Assembly (NCBI GenBank): GCA_029449235.1
Contig: JANATG010000010.1
Coordinates: 620,001-684,000 of the forward strand
Direction: 5' to 3'
Source of the DNA: Linnemannia schmuckeri
Lineage: Eukaryota; Mortierellomycota; Mortierellomycetes; Mortierellales; Mortierellaceae
Length of the DNA stretch: 64,000 nucleotides
Part shown: positions 21,115 through 33,818 of the stretch, in pieces
Position numbering within the stretch: position 1 is the first letter of the stretch
Layout: every line of letters starts with the position of its first letter
Translations under genes and position numbers: made by a program
The notes under the pieces: model-generated
Database searches by the model: none
The model's input: only the letters and a program-made list of their open reading frames with translations
Told to the model about the DNA's origin: nothing

Positions 21115-23044
21115 TTATGCCTCAATTCCACTGTCGGGTGTGGCGGGTCTGTCCCGGACGGGTCCAGTAGTCGACTTTTGTGTTGCTGCTCTCCTAAGGC
21201 ACGCATCCTGGATTCCCTTCAAGAAGCCTGTGTACAATGTACACGATAAAATAACAAAAGAATGCGCTGTCAGTTCGATGTCTCCTTGATCGTATTAACA
21301 GTTGTCCAGGCCTTTGAAATTGAAAGTAGTCGTACCTGGGATGCCGGACTTGGTGGCCCAGTTGACAATGGATGAGGGGATATGGCCCTATATATCAGAA
21401 GAAGAGAACCAGCAATGGTTAATCATATGTATCATCATCCCCAGCAACATCATTGTCAACGTCCAAACCCCAGGACCCACTGACATATTAACAAGAAGAG
21501 GGTCGAAAAACGAAATAATAAATGGAAAAAAAATGGTCCAAGCGTGCTAGCGATAAAAAAAAGCAAACGCCCGTTGTCGTAATGCGAGCTGTAGACAGAT
21601 TGCTCTTGTAATTCCTTTGATTGTTCCTAATCCCCTAGGCGATGGCGTGAGCTGGGTTGTTGCTGCTGTCCTGTAAGCCCTCAGTATATTTCTGTATTGT
21701 TGATGTCCAAATGATATGCCCAATGCTCTCAGGGGACAGAGAGAGCGAATATAGAATACAGGCGGGCGAGATAGGGAGAGAGTGAGAGTGAGGGGAGATC
21801 AGCGCAGGAGGGGAAGGGAGAGTGTCCTGATAGATGGAAATCATAAAGACAGGCTGCATCCTACGTGGACAAATGGACATGGTTTCCGTCTGCTCCATCG
21901 ATATATTCTATTGTCTTTTCCATCTAGAAACTCATCTGATGTCGTATGTCGTTGTCCATTGACGGTCCATCTGGGCCATCGCAAGTCCAGGCTGTTCTTT
22001 GTTGCTTCGTGCTATGTCGATCAGGTCAAATATCTCTCTCCACATGCTGCTCACGCTGACATCCACACGGTGGCCGAGAGACGATTGAGCGAGAAGACAA
22101 AAGAAAAGAAAAAATAGAGGATGGTTCTGCAGCATGCCTGGCTGTGGTATCGCATAACAATGGACCCTGAAAACAAAAGAGAAAGAACACTCTCAACCAA
22201 AGAGAACGACCACATCGACACAAAAAAAAAAGGATCCGCTCTTTGATTGTTTTCTTTTTTGTTCACGTCGTCATTGTCATCCGAACAAAATAAAATGTCA
22301 TCCAGGGATGGAAGGAAGGAAAGGGGGATTGTGATTTACCTTGGGGTCATCAAAGTAGCCAAACCAAACATAGCATCCCTTGCCGTCCTCGGAGGGAACC
22401 ATGACTACATCTTGACGGTATTCCTCCACCCGCACAGACTTGTTGGGAGGAGGAAGCTTGAAGACCTTGCCGGCCGATTCTGATCCAGGCGTAGGCAAGG
22501 AAATGGATGATGCTGCTGCACCAGAAAGTCCAGGCACAGCTAGGAGCGAAGACGCACCACCACCAGATGATGGAGCAGAGTATGGGGAAGAAGGAACAAG
22601 GGTGACCATGGACTTGTAGTTGTTGGAGCTGTAAAAGTTTTGGAGAGTTCCATCGGTAGCCCTGGTCTTGCCGACGGTCTGCGAGCTGACACAAAAATGG
22701 TTGGGCTTGGGCTCATGTGTCGTCTGCTCGTAAAAGTACTCACGAGGGGACAATGGCCAAGGAAACTTTGTGGTGTAGTGGATGACGCCGTGGTCGAGTC
22801 TCTTGAAGCCAACCATGTTCTTGTCCCAGGTCATACGGTACTCCAGATCGGTGAAGACATCGGCGAGGAGCTTGGCGGGGACATCGGGGTAATGGCCGAG
22901 GGCCTTGTATTCGTAGAGAGCAGTGTTGGGCAAGGCCTTTCGGTAGACCTTGAAGCCGTGGTGGTCCAGGAAGAGCTCCCAGTTTTCGACTCTGGGCACC
23001 TTCAACTCGGCGAGGCATTCTTGGAATTGCTGATCAGTCAACAT
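21115..23044 (-). CDS. START-domain lipid-transfer protein
   Basis: Exons are 22340-23044, 21336-21387 and 21115-21227 (289 residues, phases 0 and 1). The fold's signature runs the full length: NWELFLDHHGFKVYRK, a TWDKNM block, LSPREYFYEQ, VRVEEYRQDVVM, YVWFGYFDDPKGHIPSSIVNWATKSGIPGF, then LKGIQDAC. This is the PCTP/STARD order, including the C-terminal helix. START domains carry phospholipids, sterols or ceramide between membranes; the ligand is not evident. There is no signal peptide or membrane segment, so it is probably cytosolic. Between LVPSSPY and the VFKLPPP block is a Gly/Ser/Ala-rich loop of about 45 residues. The ATG at 23044 is the first giving a domain-like start; the long upstream open frame is pyrimidine-rich leader. 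Confidence 0.87.
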
Positions 23045-23087
23045 AGTTTTTTTTGTGAATGTGTGTGTGGGTGATTGAGAGAAGAGT

Positions 23088-23150
23088 GGAATGGGAATGA
23101 GAAGAATGGGATGGGAATGAGAAGAATGAGATGGGAATGAGAAGAGTGGA
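23088..23150. repeat. 20-base minisatellite (three units) upstream of the START-domain gene
   Basis: Three imperfect tandem copies of a 20-base unit (core GATGGGAATGAGAAGAATG), just upstream of the START-gene ATG. The surrounding 23,060-23,650 is A/G-rich on the plus strand. Confidence 0.75.
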
Positions 23151-24733
23151 GAGAAGAGAGAAAGAGAGAAAGAGAGAAAAGACACTGAGACTGAGCTGGG
23201 ATAGTGGGTCGGGGAGCTAGAAGTCAAAGAATAGAAAGAGTGAAAGAGAGTGGAACAAGGAACGTAAAAGAAGTAAGGATAGAAAGGAGGGAAGGGGAGG
23301 GGGGGCAACTGGTCAGTCCAGAGAAGTGTTAGAGAAGAGAAGTGAGAAGGGAGTGCGGTGTATGCGAGTCGTAAGAAAAGAAGGGAAACAAAAGACAAGA
23401 AGAGAGTAGGAGAGGCTAGCTTGTCTGTGTTTATGCAGAAGAGTGATGGAGTGTGAAAGTAAGGGAAGAGAAGAGAAGAAAAGAAAGAGAGAGATGACAG
23501 TTGAATGACGGAGACAGAGAATAAAGAAATAACAAGCAAGCAAAGAACAAGTAGGAAAAGTGGCGTGGTAAAAGAAAGAACGACGAGGTGGAAGAAAGAA
23601 GTTGATTCGGACACCAAAGAGCGATGTCAAAGTGTGGTGAATGAGCAAAGAAAGGGACAAATTCACACACTCGTTGTAAAACAGTAAGAGTGGGCAAATC
23701 AAATCGCCCATGAGCGACTTTTTCATTATCATTTTTTCATTTTTCAGGCACTATCAAACCTCAGTCGCAATCAACAGGTTTTCATTCGCACAAAAAAAAA
23801 AGAAAATAAAAAACCTTATCACGAAGTTTTAATTAGACAGCAGCTTGTTTTAGTATCTCTTTCTCTCTCTCCCGTTCCACTCACTTTCAGTTACACTTTT
23901 GACTGAAAAAAAAAAAAAAAAAAAAAAATTAGCGCCTGGCCCTTGCAAGCTGGATCGTGAAGATCTCCGGCAAATCATCCCAATTATCACGATATTTTTT
24001 ACTCGCTCTCTGTACAAAATAAAATAATTGGGGTTGCATGTTCCAGCAGCACCGTGGGATGACCAATTTGAATTAGCCTGGGCAGCCTATGGATCCGCAC
24101 TAAAGACTATCATTTTATTTTTTATCTGGTACCCTTCTCTCGCCACTGCTATTGGTTGTCCCTTTTTTCTTTCTTTCTTTTCATTTTCTTGATACTCAGC
24201 CTTTGATTGTTCACCAGCCATGCGCTTGGCTTTATCTTTTATTCAACCACTATACCCAATCCTCTTCGACTCTTACTCTTTTGCATCGACGTTCGCCCTC
24301 ATCCACCTCTACTTCAAATCCAAAGTACACATAGCAGACACTCGTGTCTCTTCCAATCGAAAAAGAAGTATTTCTCTCTCCTCCTCTTTATGCTCTGTGG
24401 TGAAACAAAGACATTCGTTTCTTTCTTTCTTCTTTCAGTCCTCCTCACTCCCGTCCGCGGTCATCATCATCGTCATCATCATCGCATCTCACCACCTATC
24501 CAACGATCGACGATAGTCGCCGCATTAGGTAAGTCATTACCCCCTAACAGCCGAAGAATTCTCCTTTCCATCCGTCTCCCTTGTGCATGCTGCAGGGAGA
24601 GAGGGAGGCGCTAATATTCAGGAATCGAGGGACGGCTCTTATCGGATCCTTGATCTTCATTTTGTATCTTGCAGTTTTGCTCCGTGTTAGATTTCGAGGT
24701 CATTGTAGCTGGCTGGTCCGATTTGCGAGCAAG

Positions 24734-24766
<33 letters not shown>

Positions 24767-25829
24767 GAGAGTAATGAGGAACAAGAGGGCTCAATTCAAT
24801 AAAGATTTTCCCACCCATCCACCCATGTCTGCACGGACGCAAACAAAAAACGAAAGGATGGATGGGCGTTCGTCCTCACCTCTCCCCGAGTGATTTCTTT
24901 GTTAGAATGAGACCTACAACCAACCATTAGGCACGAGGAATGGTGCGAGCCAGCATTACTGCAGAATCATATCTCATAACTCAAACCAATGCGATTTTTT
25001 AATTTTGTGCTATCCAGTTTTACTCCTTTCTCCCATACAAAAACGTGGCCCCACTTTACACTGTTGCGATCATGCGAATGATAATCCTGACTTTACCTTT
25101 ACCTTGCCTCTCTATCGCAAAACGGCAAAACCTACGACCATAGAAGCACTGTTCAACTTCACCGTATTTTTCTATTCGCCAAGCATAGTCCCTTGACTGT
25201 GCTCTATACCAGCGCTGGTTTATTTCAACGATGAACTCGCCATTGTTTCCCTTTTTCATTGCTCCTGTAAAAAAGGCGATGCTATCTCTACCTATAAAAT
25301 TTCCAACGGATTTTATAGTTGATCGACCATTGTCAATTTTTGCTTACTGGCCAAGGATTCGTTAGTCAAGGGCAGTGCCACTCTCTTTGCTATGAGTTTC
25401 TAGCTTGACGCCATCTTGCTAGTTGCTTCTGAAGGAGCTGTTGGCTTGCGGATTTTAAGAAACATATTCACCTTGATCAAAAAAAAAATGAGAAAGAGAA
25501 AGAGGCTGTGCCAATGAACGTACACAAAGAAGTAGCTGAAGTCCTCTTCGCCCTTGAAGTTACGCCTCGTCCGTGAACACCCCATTTTAAACATAGGACA
25601 TGCCTCCCCCTTGGCCAGCTTCAATCACTTCTTTCTCCATGTATAAAGAGCTGAGAAGGGAAAATCCATCCCCGTTTTCATCTCTTCACTCTAATCTTTC
25701 ACGTCGACGACACTCATCAACCCAGCAAAACATCCACATTCGCATGCTCCAGCAACTCTTCTTCACAACCTGCACCTATCCTCCCGTCACACACCCGCAT
25801 TCCATCACAACAACAAAACGACAAAAAAA
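23151..25829. other. Long non-coding stretch between START and AIG1-like genes
   Basis: Open frames here are low in complexity and I could not tie any to a family. Contents are purine-rich leader DNA (to 23,700), A-runs at about 23,905-23,928 and 24,737-24,764, and a pyrimidine-rich stretch at 24,160-24,500. The last 150 bases are a C/A-rich leader of the next gene. Confidence 0.5.
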
Positions 25830-27087
25830 ATGGGATCAGGATCCATATTTCGATTCGACACTTTCGACTCCGAGCGCGCGGTGACATCGTTTCTCTATGG
25901 ACCCAAAATCCTCCTAGTAACGCATGTTATCGGATCGTTGTACACGATTGCGGTCCTTGTGGGTGCCCTGATGACAACCGAAAGTCTGACATACTTTATG
26001 AATTATTTCACGCATATCACTTACATTGCCTTGTCAATCTACTATGTGGTAAGACTTTGTTTTCCTTTGCTTGATTCTGTTGGAATTTAGTGGGATGAAG
26101 GTGGTGATAGTGGACTTGGATATGAAATTGAGACTTGGATTTTTTGAGTCAAGCGAACTTGAAAGGAAAAATAGATCAAAAGAAAAAAAACAAAGTTGGG
26201 CTAAGGCGAAGATGAAGGCTGTGAAGCAAAGAGCAAAACTGCAATGGTATGTGGATCAAAACTGATCACAAATGGGCAGTGCGAAAAAAAAGGGCACCGA
26301 CATGTTGGGCTGACGCTTCGTTTACTAGTTTTCCATCTTTTCCCGCTTTGGTGGTTGTTGCGACGATTAGTGGTCAATGATCTGGTCAATCCTCTACGTC
26401 CGCCTCCCGCCCTCAGAAAGACACCTTTTCATCAAGCAACGGAACCGTGGCGAGTCGAATATCTATTGGGTCATATACCAGACTCTCTCCGTTTACCAGT
26501 AAGTCCCTTCCTCCTTCTCCTTGTTAAACCGCTGTTCACTCTGTTTTTGTGTGACCTTAGCAGCAAAATGTCCGCCGTATCACCTCTTCACCCTTCACAT
26601 GTCCTACAGCATCGTTGTACCATTAGTATACTGGTCGGGCCTAAAGGAAGACCCAAAGGAGCGCACAGGTCTCTACGAATGGTCCAGCGTCTCTCAACAC
26701 ATCACTAACGGGATCCTAATGCTCCTCGAAATGATATCCACAAGAACCCTCATGGAAATCCGTCACGTCTTCTTTGTAATCCTTTTCTCGATGCTTTTCC
26801 TCGGTGTGAGCTGGGTCGCGTACTGGAATGAGGGTGGATGGGTGTACCCTTTCATGGATTTCAAGTTGTATAACTGGACGATTGTGGAATTGGGATATGC
26901 AAGTGCTGTAGTCGGGATGGTGATTCTGTATTGTTTGTTGTGGAAGCTGCATGAGCTGAAGGCGTTTCTTGGTGCGAGAAAGGAGAGGAAGAATTGTAGG
27001 GTTGTTGCTGCTGAGAGGGGAAAGGAGGAACTTCCATTGGTAAGCGAAACCAGTCTTTCTGCCCATGTTCCACGAATAATTGCTTAG
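25830..27087 (+). CDS. AIG1/FAR-17a-like (or rolling-stone-like) multi-pass membrane protein
   Basis: Exons are 25830-26048, 26371-26498 and 26610-27087 (274 residues, in phase throughout). About six hydrophobic segments follow a short cytosolic start MGSGSIFRFDTFDSE: PKILLVTHVIGSLYTIAVLVG, FTHITYIALSIYYV, IYWVIYQTLSVYHIVVPLVYW, HITNGILMLLEM, RHVFFVILFSMLFLGVSW and a final VVGMVILYCLLW. The H-x2-NG motif and the WVYPFMD motif are typical of the AIG1/FAR-17a and rolling-stone families. Animal AIG1 hydrolyses fatty-acid esters of hydroxy fatty acids using a Thr and a His; I cannot confirm that activity here. The intron 2 acceptor at 26609 (CCTACAG after a pyrimidine tract) keeps frame. AATAAAATAAA follows the stop. 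Confidence 0.7.
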
Positions 27088-27361
27088 AAATAAAATAAAA
27101 ATCGCTACTGTAGATATGAGCTACCCGTCCAACCCTTTTGGAGTCGTTTGTTCCATTGTTGACACCATCTGAAGCAATGCAAAAACGAGTACAAAGAATC
27201 CTGACCCCACCTTCTCTCACTCCTGACTGTACAATTTGTCAATATGTCAAATACTGTTTTTTCTTTACTGAAAAATGCGTCCATGTGAGGGTGAAAAGGG
27301 CCTACAAGATGTCGTAAGAAAAAAACTCAAGATCCTGATTTCTCTCTGTGTCATGATGTGT

Positions 27362-28216
27362 TTAGAATCCACCAGCGCCTCCCATGTTCTGAGACTCCCG
27401 CTGGACACGGTTGATATAGGTGCGGGAAACAATGTTCCATGCCTCCATGTAGCGATCCATACAGTTGGATAAGCAGGTCTATTAGGTTGAAGTGAGAATC
27501 GCGTATGAGGCAAGCAGAGAAAGAGACGATCCAGATCCAGTGGTTGTGTGAGGGTGGATGGCGGTCATAGATTGTGTGAGACGAAAGTAAAGAGATGAAT
27601 GAAATATGACAAATGTTAGATCATATCCAATGTAACTCGCTGATTGATATGTTTACAGATCGCAAATTTCTGACAAAAAGATCACAAATCGGTTCTTAGA
27701 AGGCTGACTGACCTGTTCGCTGCCACCCAAGCTGGTGCTGGGCTTGGTCACGCATCTGGCAAAGCACTTCTCATTGATTTTCTGTTGACGAGAGATAAGC
27801 AAAAAGAACAAAGAGCGTTAGTTTTCTGCCGATCAGGTGTGGGTCGTGAACAAAGGCTGTACACACCGTAAACTACGTGGTTTGTGAAAAATATCCGAAA
27901 GAGTGGCCGAACAATAGTGAGAGAACGTACGTTAATGAGCTCCTGGGCGTTGGCGAGGGCGAGCTCGCTGCGAACCTGATCCATGACCTGCTGCTTCTTG
28001 GCCTCCTAATAGTATCCGACAAAAGTACAAGAACAACACGGGAAGTTAGTAAAACAAAGGCTGGTAGTTGTTTTTGTTGGGTGGGTCAAAGTAGCGTTGA
28101 TTCCATTGAGTCAAGAATGAAAAAGTTGTCCTGCTATGTATGGACTTTTTCAAGAGCACTGAGAGAGTTATCCGTACCATGGAGCCGCCGCTGCTGTAGT
28201 TTCCAAAGTCAGACAT
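27362..28216 (-). CDS. TIM13: Mitochondrial import inner-membrane chaperone Tim13
   Basis: Exons are 28178-28216, 27931-28005, 27713-27781 and 27362-27478 (99 residues). Twin CX3C motifs lie at C44-C48 and C63-C67, separated by 14 residues, the hallmark of small Tim proteins that form disulfide hairpins in the intermembrane space. The segment ELALANAQELIN before the first motif and CMDRYMEAWNIVSRTY after the second match Tim13 rather than Tim8, 9 or 10. Tim13 works with Tim8 as a hexamer escorting hydrophobic precursors to TIM22/TIM23. All four exons are short and end in phase 0. It is transcribed divergently from SEC10, with about 430 bases between ATGs, so the promoters may be shared. Confidence 0.95.
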
Positions 28217-28650
28217 GTTGTTGGTGATCGAGTGTTTGTTGATTAGAAGGATGTGTAAAGAGAAGAAAGTGGGTGTTGCCAAGTGAGTTCACTCTTTTTG
28301 TGTGTGTCAACAATTTCCGCTTCTGGACAGACAACGGAACGAATACTCAAGAACAAGCAGTCCCAATGCGGGTTATTGTGACGGCAGGAATGCCATTTGC
28401 GGAGCATGGGCTGCGACTGGGAAGTTGGAGACAGACTTGGAACTGGAAGAGAGTGAAACGCCCATCTCGCTTTCAGCTGGCGCTTCACTTTCTCCATCAC
28501 TGTCTCCTCTTACGAAAACACCACCTCATACAGGTCACCTTTCTCCCAGAGACCACACTACAACAACCTCGACTAACAGGGCCAAGTAAAGAAATAGCAA
28601 AGGAAACAACATATTCCTCGACAACTTACTACGCCTTCCCTTAGTCCAAT

Positions 28651-31600
28651 ATGGCTCCACGACTGCCACGGCCATTCGAGCTGAACCCTGACCTGAAGGC
28701 CGCACTTCGCGTCGAGTCATTTCAGGTACGACAAATCTCACATCTGCTTTAGCTAAATGAACACCTCTTCAGCCATCATAGCACGAAAATAAAAAAAGCC
28801 ATTATCCATCGTAGTTCACACTTCTAAACACCACTCCTCTTATTGTTTCTTGTGACGAAAAATAGGGCACGTTCAGCTCAAAGGCATTCATCGAAAAGCT
28901 ATCCAATGGAATCATTCAGACACGTATCAAGGAAAATTCTAACACCTTTGACCCAAAGCCATTTATCCGCACATTTGAAAGCTCCCTGGAGGAGCTCGAA
29001 AAGTTGGCGAGCAAGATGCAGAAGCATACTATAGAGCTTGAGCGAGAGACACAGAAGGAGGAGTTGGCGTTCAAGAAGCAGGTCAAGGAACTGGGTTCTG
29101 GATTCGAGGTACGACTGGTGCTGTATTGGTAGAGTGAAGAATATACTCTTTTCTTTGATGGAGCGTTAAATATGGAGTTGCTAACTTCACACTCCTATCC
29201 ACATGCTTTAATAGGATGTCCAATCGACATTGGAGAGCTTGGACTCGCGCATCAGTGAAGTCGGAAGTACAGCTATCAGGATCGGTAAAGAACAACTCTT
29301 AGCCATTGGACATTTCTGCCAGTTACGAAGCTATACTCTGGTACAAGTATTGTTTTCAGATCTAACATCTGTTTCATTCCTACTATTACAACTAGGTGAG
29401 AAACTGGAGACAGCGGATAAACAGAGAGCAAGGGCAGTGCTGTCGAAAAAGTTGATGGAGTACTTTATGCAGTTCAACGACGGCAGGTGCCCAACATTGG
29501 AGTCGCTCATGACACAACAAGGGCTAGAGGGACAAATTGAGGCGGCCAGAATTCTCCGACAACTCGCAGTGATCTCCAAGGAAGTCGACTTGCCTGAAAC
29601 ACAAGTGGTACGTTGCGTTCGAGGTCAAAAGGCAACAGAATGCGACTTATTAGGCTCTTATAGACGACTGACATTGAATATGTACCTTTGTTCAATCGCC
29701 AGGCAAGAGACGGTATTGAAAAATTCAGGGAGCAGTTTGAAACAGATATGTTATCGTCATTTGACAAGGCATACCGACAAGCAGATCCCAAAGTCATGGC
29801 AGTAAGTGCTTGTCAAACACAAGGTGATAATCGTTTCAGGACGAGACCAGTCAAGGAACGCGATTTGAAGCCTAACTCTGCTCAAAACCTCGCGTTGCCA
29901 AATAGCATTGCGCCAAGGCACTTTTGGAGTTCAACGGAGGCCATTCCTGTGTCCAGATCTACGTCAACCAGCACGATTTCTTCATGCTTCACTCCAAGGT
30001 TAACGAGTCCGCTCCTCTGGAAGGTCCTAATCAGTAAGTTTGTTTCTTTGCTAAGTGCAACATATGCCTTTTCTTCTACTGCGTACTTTACTGACCAACC
30101 ATCAACAATGCATATATAGCGAGGATCTTACCAACCCAATCGCGGCTATCCCACCCATCGATGCAGGACTCATCAAGCTGTACGACGACATTCGGACAAC
30201 GGTCGACCAGGAAGCAGAGATTATTTCGATGGTGTTTCCCAACCCCGCTGCGGTTTTCCAAGTCTTTATTCAACGTGTTTTTGAGCAATCCGTACGTTTC
30301 ATCTTCATTATACATTCACTTTGTTGTCTTTTCGTGCACTTCACTCAATTTTAACGCAACTATTCTCTCCTTTGCACTCGTCCGTTAGATTCAACAATTC
30401 ATTGAGACACTTTTGGAGCGATCGCAGGCGAAATCGACACTTGCCTATCTTCGAACTCTTTTGTCGATCCACGAGCACACTATTCATCTTGTCAAGGACC
30501 TGAAGATGTGCGAAGATACCCTCAAGGTCGGCATCAACGCTAATGTCAAGGGATCCAACATCTCGGTCACGACTCAACCTCTCTCACAAACATTAGATCG
30601 TTGTTTGGATGATCTTTTCGTCCCCTTCTTGGAGGGCGACCGATACCTCGAGAAGGAGTTGCAGTCGTTGTGCGAGATTTATGACTCCATGTTGGCGAAA
30701 TTCACGGCGTACCAGCTTCAGCGCCGTGGTGGAAACAAGTTCAGAGCTATCATCACTCGCACTTTTAACCAAATCATTGATTCCAACAAGACGACTCTCC
30801 CGCCTGTTGTCCAGGAGAACTTTGCTACAGTGAAGAACCCAGAGAAATACCAGGACATGAAGGTATCGGATGATGATGGAGCTCTTTCGGTCGAGCTTGT
30901 TGTCAAGCTGCTCAAGATTCATGCTGAGAGTGTTCTCAGGAGTTTGGGTCTCTTGCCTGTCTCTGGAAGGTTCGTTCAAGTCCCTTGTTTGAGTTCTAGA
31001 CATTATGTCAGTGTCTCTCTGTTTTCTATACCTTTCTAACCCGCGATGTAAATATTTATTTGTGAACTGACTTAGACCCAAGCACACAGCCGTACTGTTC
31101 CAGCTTTTGACCGACTACATTGGAATGCGTTACATTGACGCTGCCCTAGATTCGTAAGTTGTAGTCGCGGTGGAAAGTCACAGTGGCTGGATACCATGCA
31201 TCCTGCAGTAATACTTTAAATGCTAACCATGGTGATCGATGCTTTATCGTTTCTAGAGCAATAGAAGATTTGTCGGCACTGGATCCCAAGTTCCCTCCAG
31301 ATCTGCGACCCATGAAGCGTGTCAAGCTTGTGAATGGAATTATCCACTTGATCCAGATGCACTTCCAAACCACTATTGTAAGCTCTTGTGTAGCTCATTG
31401 TTTAAGCAGGCGTATCTACCATATTGTGCGTGTTTCCTGACGGGACTCGTTTTGATTCTCTCATGATATAGTTGCCACTGACTGTACCGTCGCCTCAGGT
31501 GTACCGTGACACGGTCATCCAAAAGAATAAGCTCATGGCAAATGTGGAAGCCAAGGCGAACGCGACCATCCAGAAGGAAATTGACGTGATTTTAGCATGG

Positions 31601-32338
31601 TTAGAGACGTGTCTCGGCAGACAGCGAAAGTCTGATTTCAAGCCCAAGGATGATGAGATTGATTTGACAGGACTCGCAACCAAGCCCTGTATTGACTGCT
31701 GTGAGTTCTTGAGGCGAATGTACGAGACAACCAAGAAGTGTTTCGATGGCAAGAATATTGAGATGTTCTGTACCGAAGTTGGTGTTACCTTCCATGGAAT
31801 GCTTCTTGAGCACTTCAAGAAGTTCCAGATCAGCCCTGTCGGAGGAGTGTTGCTCACAAAGTAAGTTATACCCGGATTTTTTTCTCTGCTCTAACACAAA
31901 ATGGCCTTTCAGGCTAAGCCTGGCTCAAATCTTTACTTCGTCGAACTTAACTCATGTTCTCGCACTACTTTTAATACCAGGGACATTGCTAAGTATCAAG
32001 AGTCGGTCAAGACATGGAACATTCCATCGTTGAACGAACGCTTCGAGATGCTCCGTCAACTCGGAAACGTGTTCTTGGTCAAGCCTGAGATCCTGCCCTC
32101 AGTCCTAAACGAGGGTTACCTAGCCAAGGTCGACTTCAAGAGCCTGTACCCATACCTCCAGATGCGTGTTGATTTCAAAACGTCGAAGCTCGATAAGCTG
32201 TTTGAGAAGCTTAATCTGACGACTGGTAACAGCAATGGTAATGGAGGCGGACCTGCGAGTGGTGGAGCTGCCAGTAGGATGGCACAGTTGGAGGACCTCA
32301 CTGGCGCCAAGTTTTTGAGTTATTCTCTTCATAGATAA
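28651..32338 (+). CDS. SEC10: Exocyst complex subunit Sec10
   Basis: Twelve exons: 28651-28725, 28866-29108, 29215-29284, 29396-29607, 29703-29801, 29906-30033, 30120-30291, 30389-30969, 31076-31153, 31257-31377, 31472-31860 and 31981-32338, totalling 841 residues with all phases consistent. An N-terminal coiled-coil region (ELEKLASKMQKHTIELERET) precedes the all-helical Sec10 rod. Recognisable blocks are GTFSSKAFIEKLSN at the start, AARILRQLAVISKE, FLEGDRYLEKE, LLTDYIGMRYIDAALD and GGVLLTKDIAKYQE near the end. Sec10 helps tether secretory vesicles to the plasma membrane at sites of polar growth such as hyphal tips. The C-terminus has a short Asn/Gly-rich linker before the last helix. Exon count is high relative to its neighbours. 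Confidence 0.94.
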
Positions 32339-32369
32339 TGATAGGACACGCTCAAAACGCATTTTGGAC

Positions 32370-32394
32370 ACTTTTTTTTTTTTTTTTTTTTTTC
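32370..32394. repeat. Poly-T run after SEC10
   Basis: An uninterrupted T-run of about 24 between the convergent 3' ends of SEC10 and eS28. Confidence 0.8.
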
Positions 32395-32585
32395 AGACAC
32401 CCTCATTTCTCTCCTCCATAATAAACGCACACCGACACTTATTCCTCTTGACTTTTCCTGACTTCAAAACACTATGTGGAGGACACGGTTGGGTATTTGA
32501 AAGACAGCCTCCCCAAATTATGGTGGATTTGGTGATGTTTTTGTTGGTTTTTATTCCTGCTTTTTGTCAAAGTAAAATGGTGTTT

Positions 32586-33818
32586 TTAACGGAGACGACG
32601 GGCCTCACGCTCGGACTCCATAAGGCAGAGGATATCGCCTAATAAAAAAAAAGACAAAAGGATACATGAGACGGTTAGGACACCAGAGCAAAAGTACGTG
32701 GTGGGAAGGGTGTATGGTAGACGCACTTGCTGAGGGTGAATTGGCGCATGTAGAATTGCAATTGATGCCGAGGGTTTGAAGAGGCCGTGTTGAGAAGTCA
32801 CGTTGAGTTGATGATAATATTGAAAATGGGGGCGTCATTTGCTACTCCTGAAGATATCAGTGTTTATGGAAGCCGTAGTCTCTGTACTTTGTCGCCGTGT
32901 TGTAGTTGTAGTAGGTAGACGCAGTTGAAATTGGTGGCGCCTGCTGTCCTGACCACTTCATATCCTTGGAAGGCTTGCATTTTGGGCGTGATTTGTCGTG
33001 TAGGTTTGCCACCAAGAAAACCACTAATAGGGTCATACGGCGTATAAAGTGTTCGCCTGGAAAGCCTTCGTTTCCTGTGCTTCCTGCTGTCTCCATGAAA
33101 AAGTTCAGTCCTTGAAAGCTGCGGCAGCTTAAATGTTACGGTGTGCGGTTCACATACCCTCACGGACGGGTCCCTTGACATTACGGATAACGTTGCGGAT
33201 GGAGTTAGGGTTGGAGGGATCCTCCTGCAACTCAACCTTGACCTGGGTGACACCTCCACGGGAGCCGGTACGGCCAAGAACCTTGGTGACTTTGGCGTGC
33301 TTGACAACGGTCTTATCCTGTTGTTTTCAAAAAGAGAACAGAACATAGGTTTTGTCAGCCCTTCTGTTGCCTGACTACGTGTTCTTCCCGAGTTGCTTAG
33401 TCAGTTATTTCCTGCATCAAGTGGTCGTAGAAAAATAAATAGCTAATGTTTCATGGACTGGAACTGTTCGCTAGAGAGGCGATCGCCGGTGTAGAGTTGA
33501 TGGATGATGGTTTTGCCTCTGTGGAGCAAAAGATGTTGGTGGATCCCGGGTATTTGAAAGCTGTTGGATTCTTCCTGTGGGTTTCTCTCACTGGTTGATC
33601 AAAGATGATGGTTGATGGATGCTTTTTCGGCTTTTCTGTTTCTCGGAGGTGCCGATACGGATGCCGATGGTTCCTTTGCGCTTGGCGACGACAGTTTCCT
33701 GAATGGATAGATGGATCGATGGGTTGGCGCATGCATGTGTCGATATGGATGTTTCGCCCTTGTCCCGAAACCCTTCTACCAGCGCCCTACGGTCGATCAT
33801 GAAAATTGACCGTACCAT
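32586..33818 (-). CDS. RPS28: 40S ribosomal protein eS28 (RPS28)
   Basis: Coding exons are 33816-33818 (the ATG alone), 33158-33317 and 32586-32638, giving 71 residues. The body HAKVTKVLGRTGSRGGVTQV, then RNVIRNVKGPVREGDILCL and the terminal ESEREARRLR, is diagnostic of eS28, a small-subunit protein near the mRNA exit channel. The first intron (498 bases, GTACGG..CAACAG) directly follows the start codon, so the first coding exon is only the three bases of ATG. No other ATG in frame lies near exon 2. Intron 2 (519 bases) interrupts Gly of REGD. A five-residue insert (EDPSNPN) is longer than in animal eS28. It lies divergent to eL31. Confidence 0.9.

Noticed and set aside
23045..23617. N-terminal extension of the START protein on the minus strand
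   Set aside because: It reads as Ser/Phe/Leu-rich translation of a pyrimidine tract. The domain starts cleanly at the ATG at 23044.
26561..26609. Open text KCPPYHLFTLHMSYS before exon 3 of the AIG1-like gene
   Set aside because: It looks membrane-like, but no splice combination keeps frame with exon 2. The acceptor at 26609 after a pyrimidine tract does keep frame and gives YQTLSVYHIVVPLVYW.
33588..33720. Open text TVVAKRKGTIGIRIGTSEKQ inside intron 1 of eS28
   Set aside because: It resembles a basic ribosomal-type segment, but it is not part of any eS28 and adding it would break the short conserved protein.
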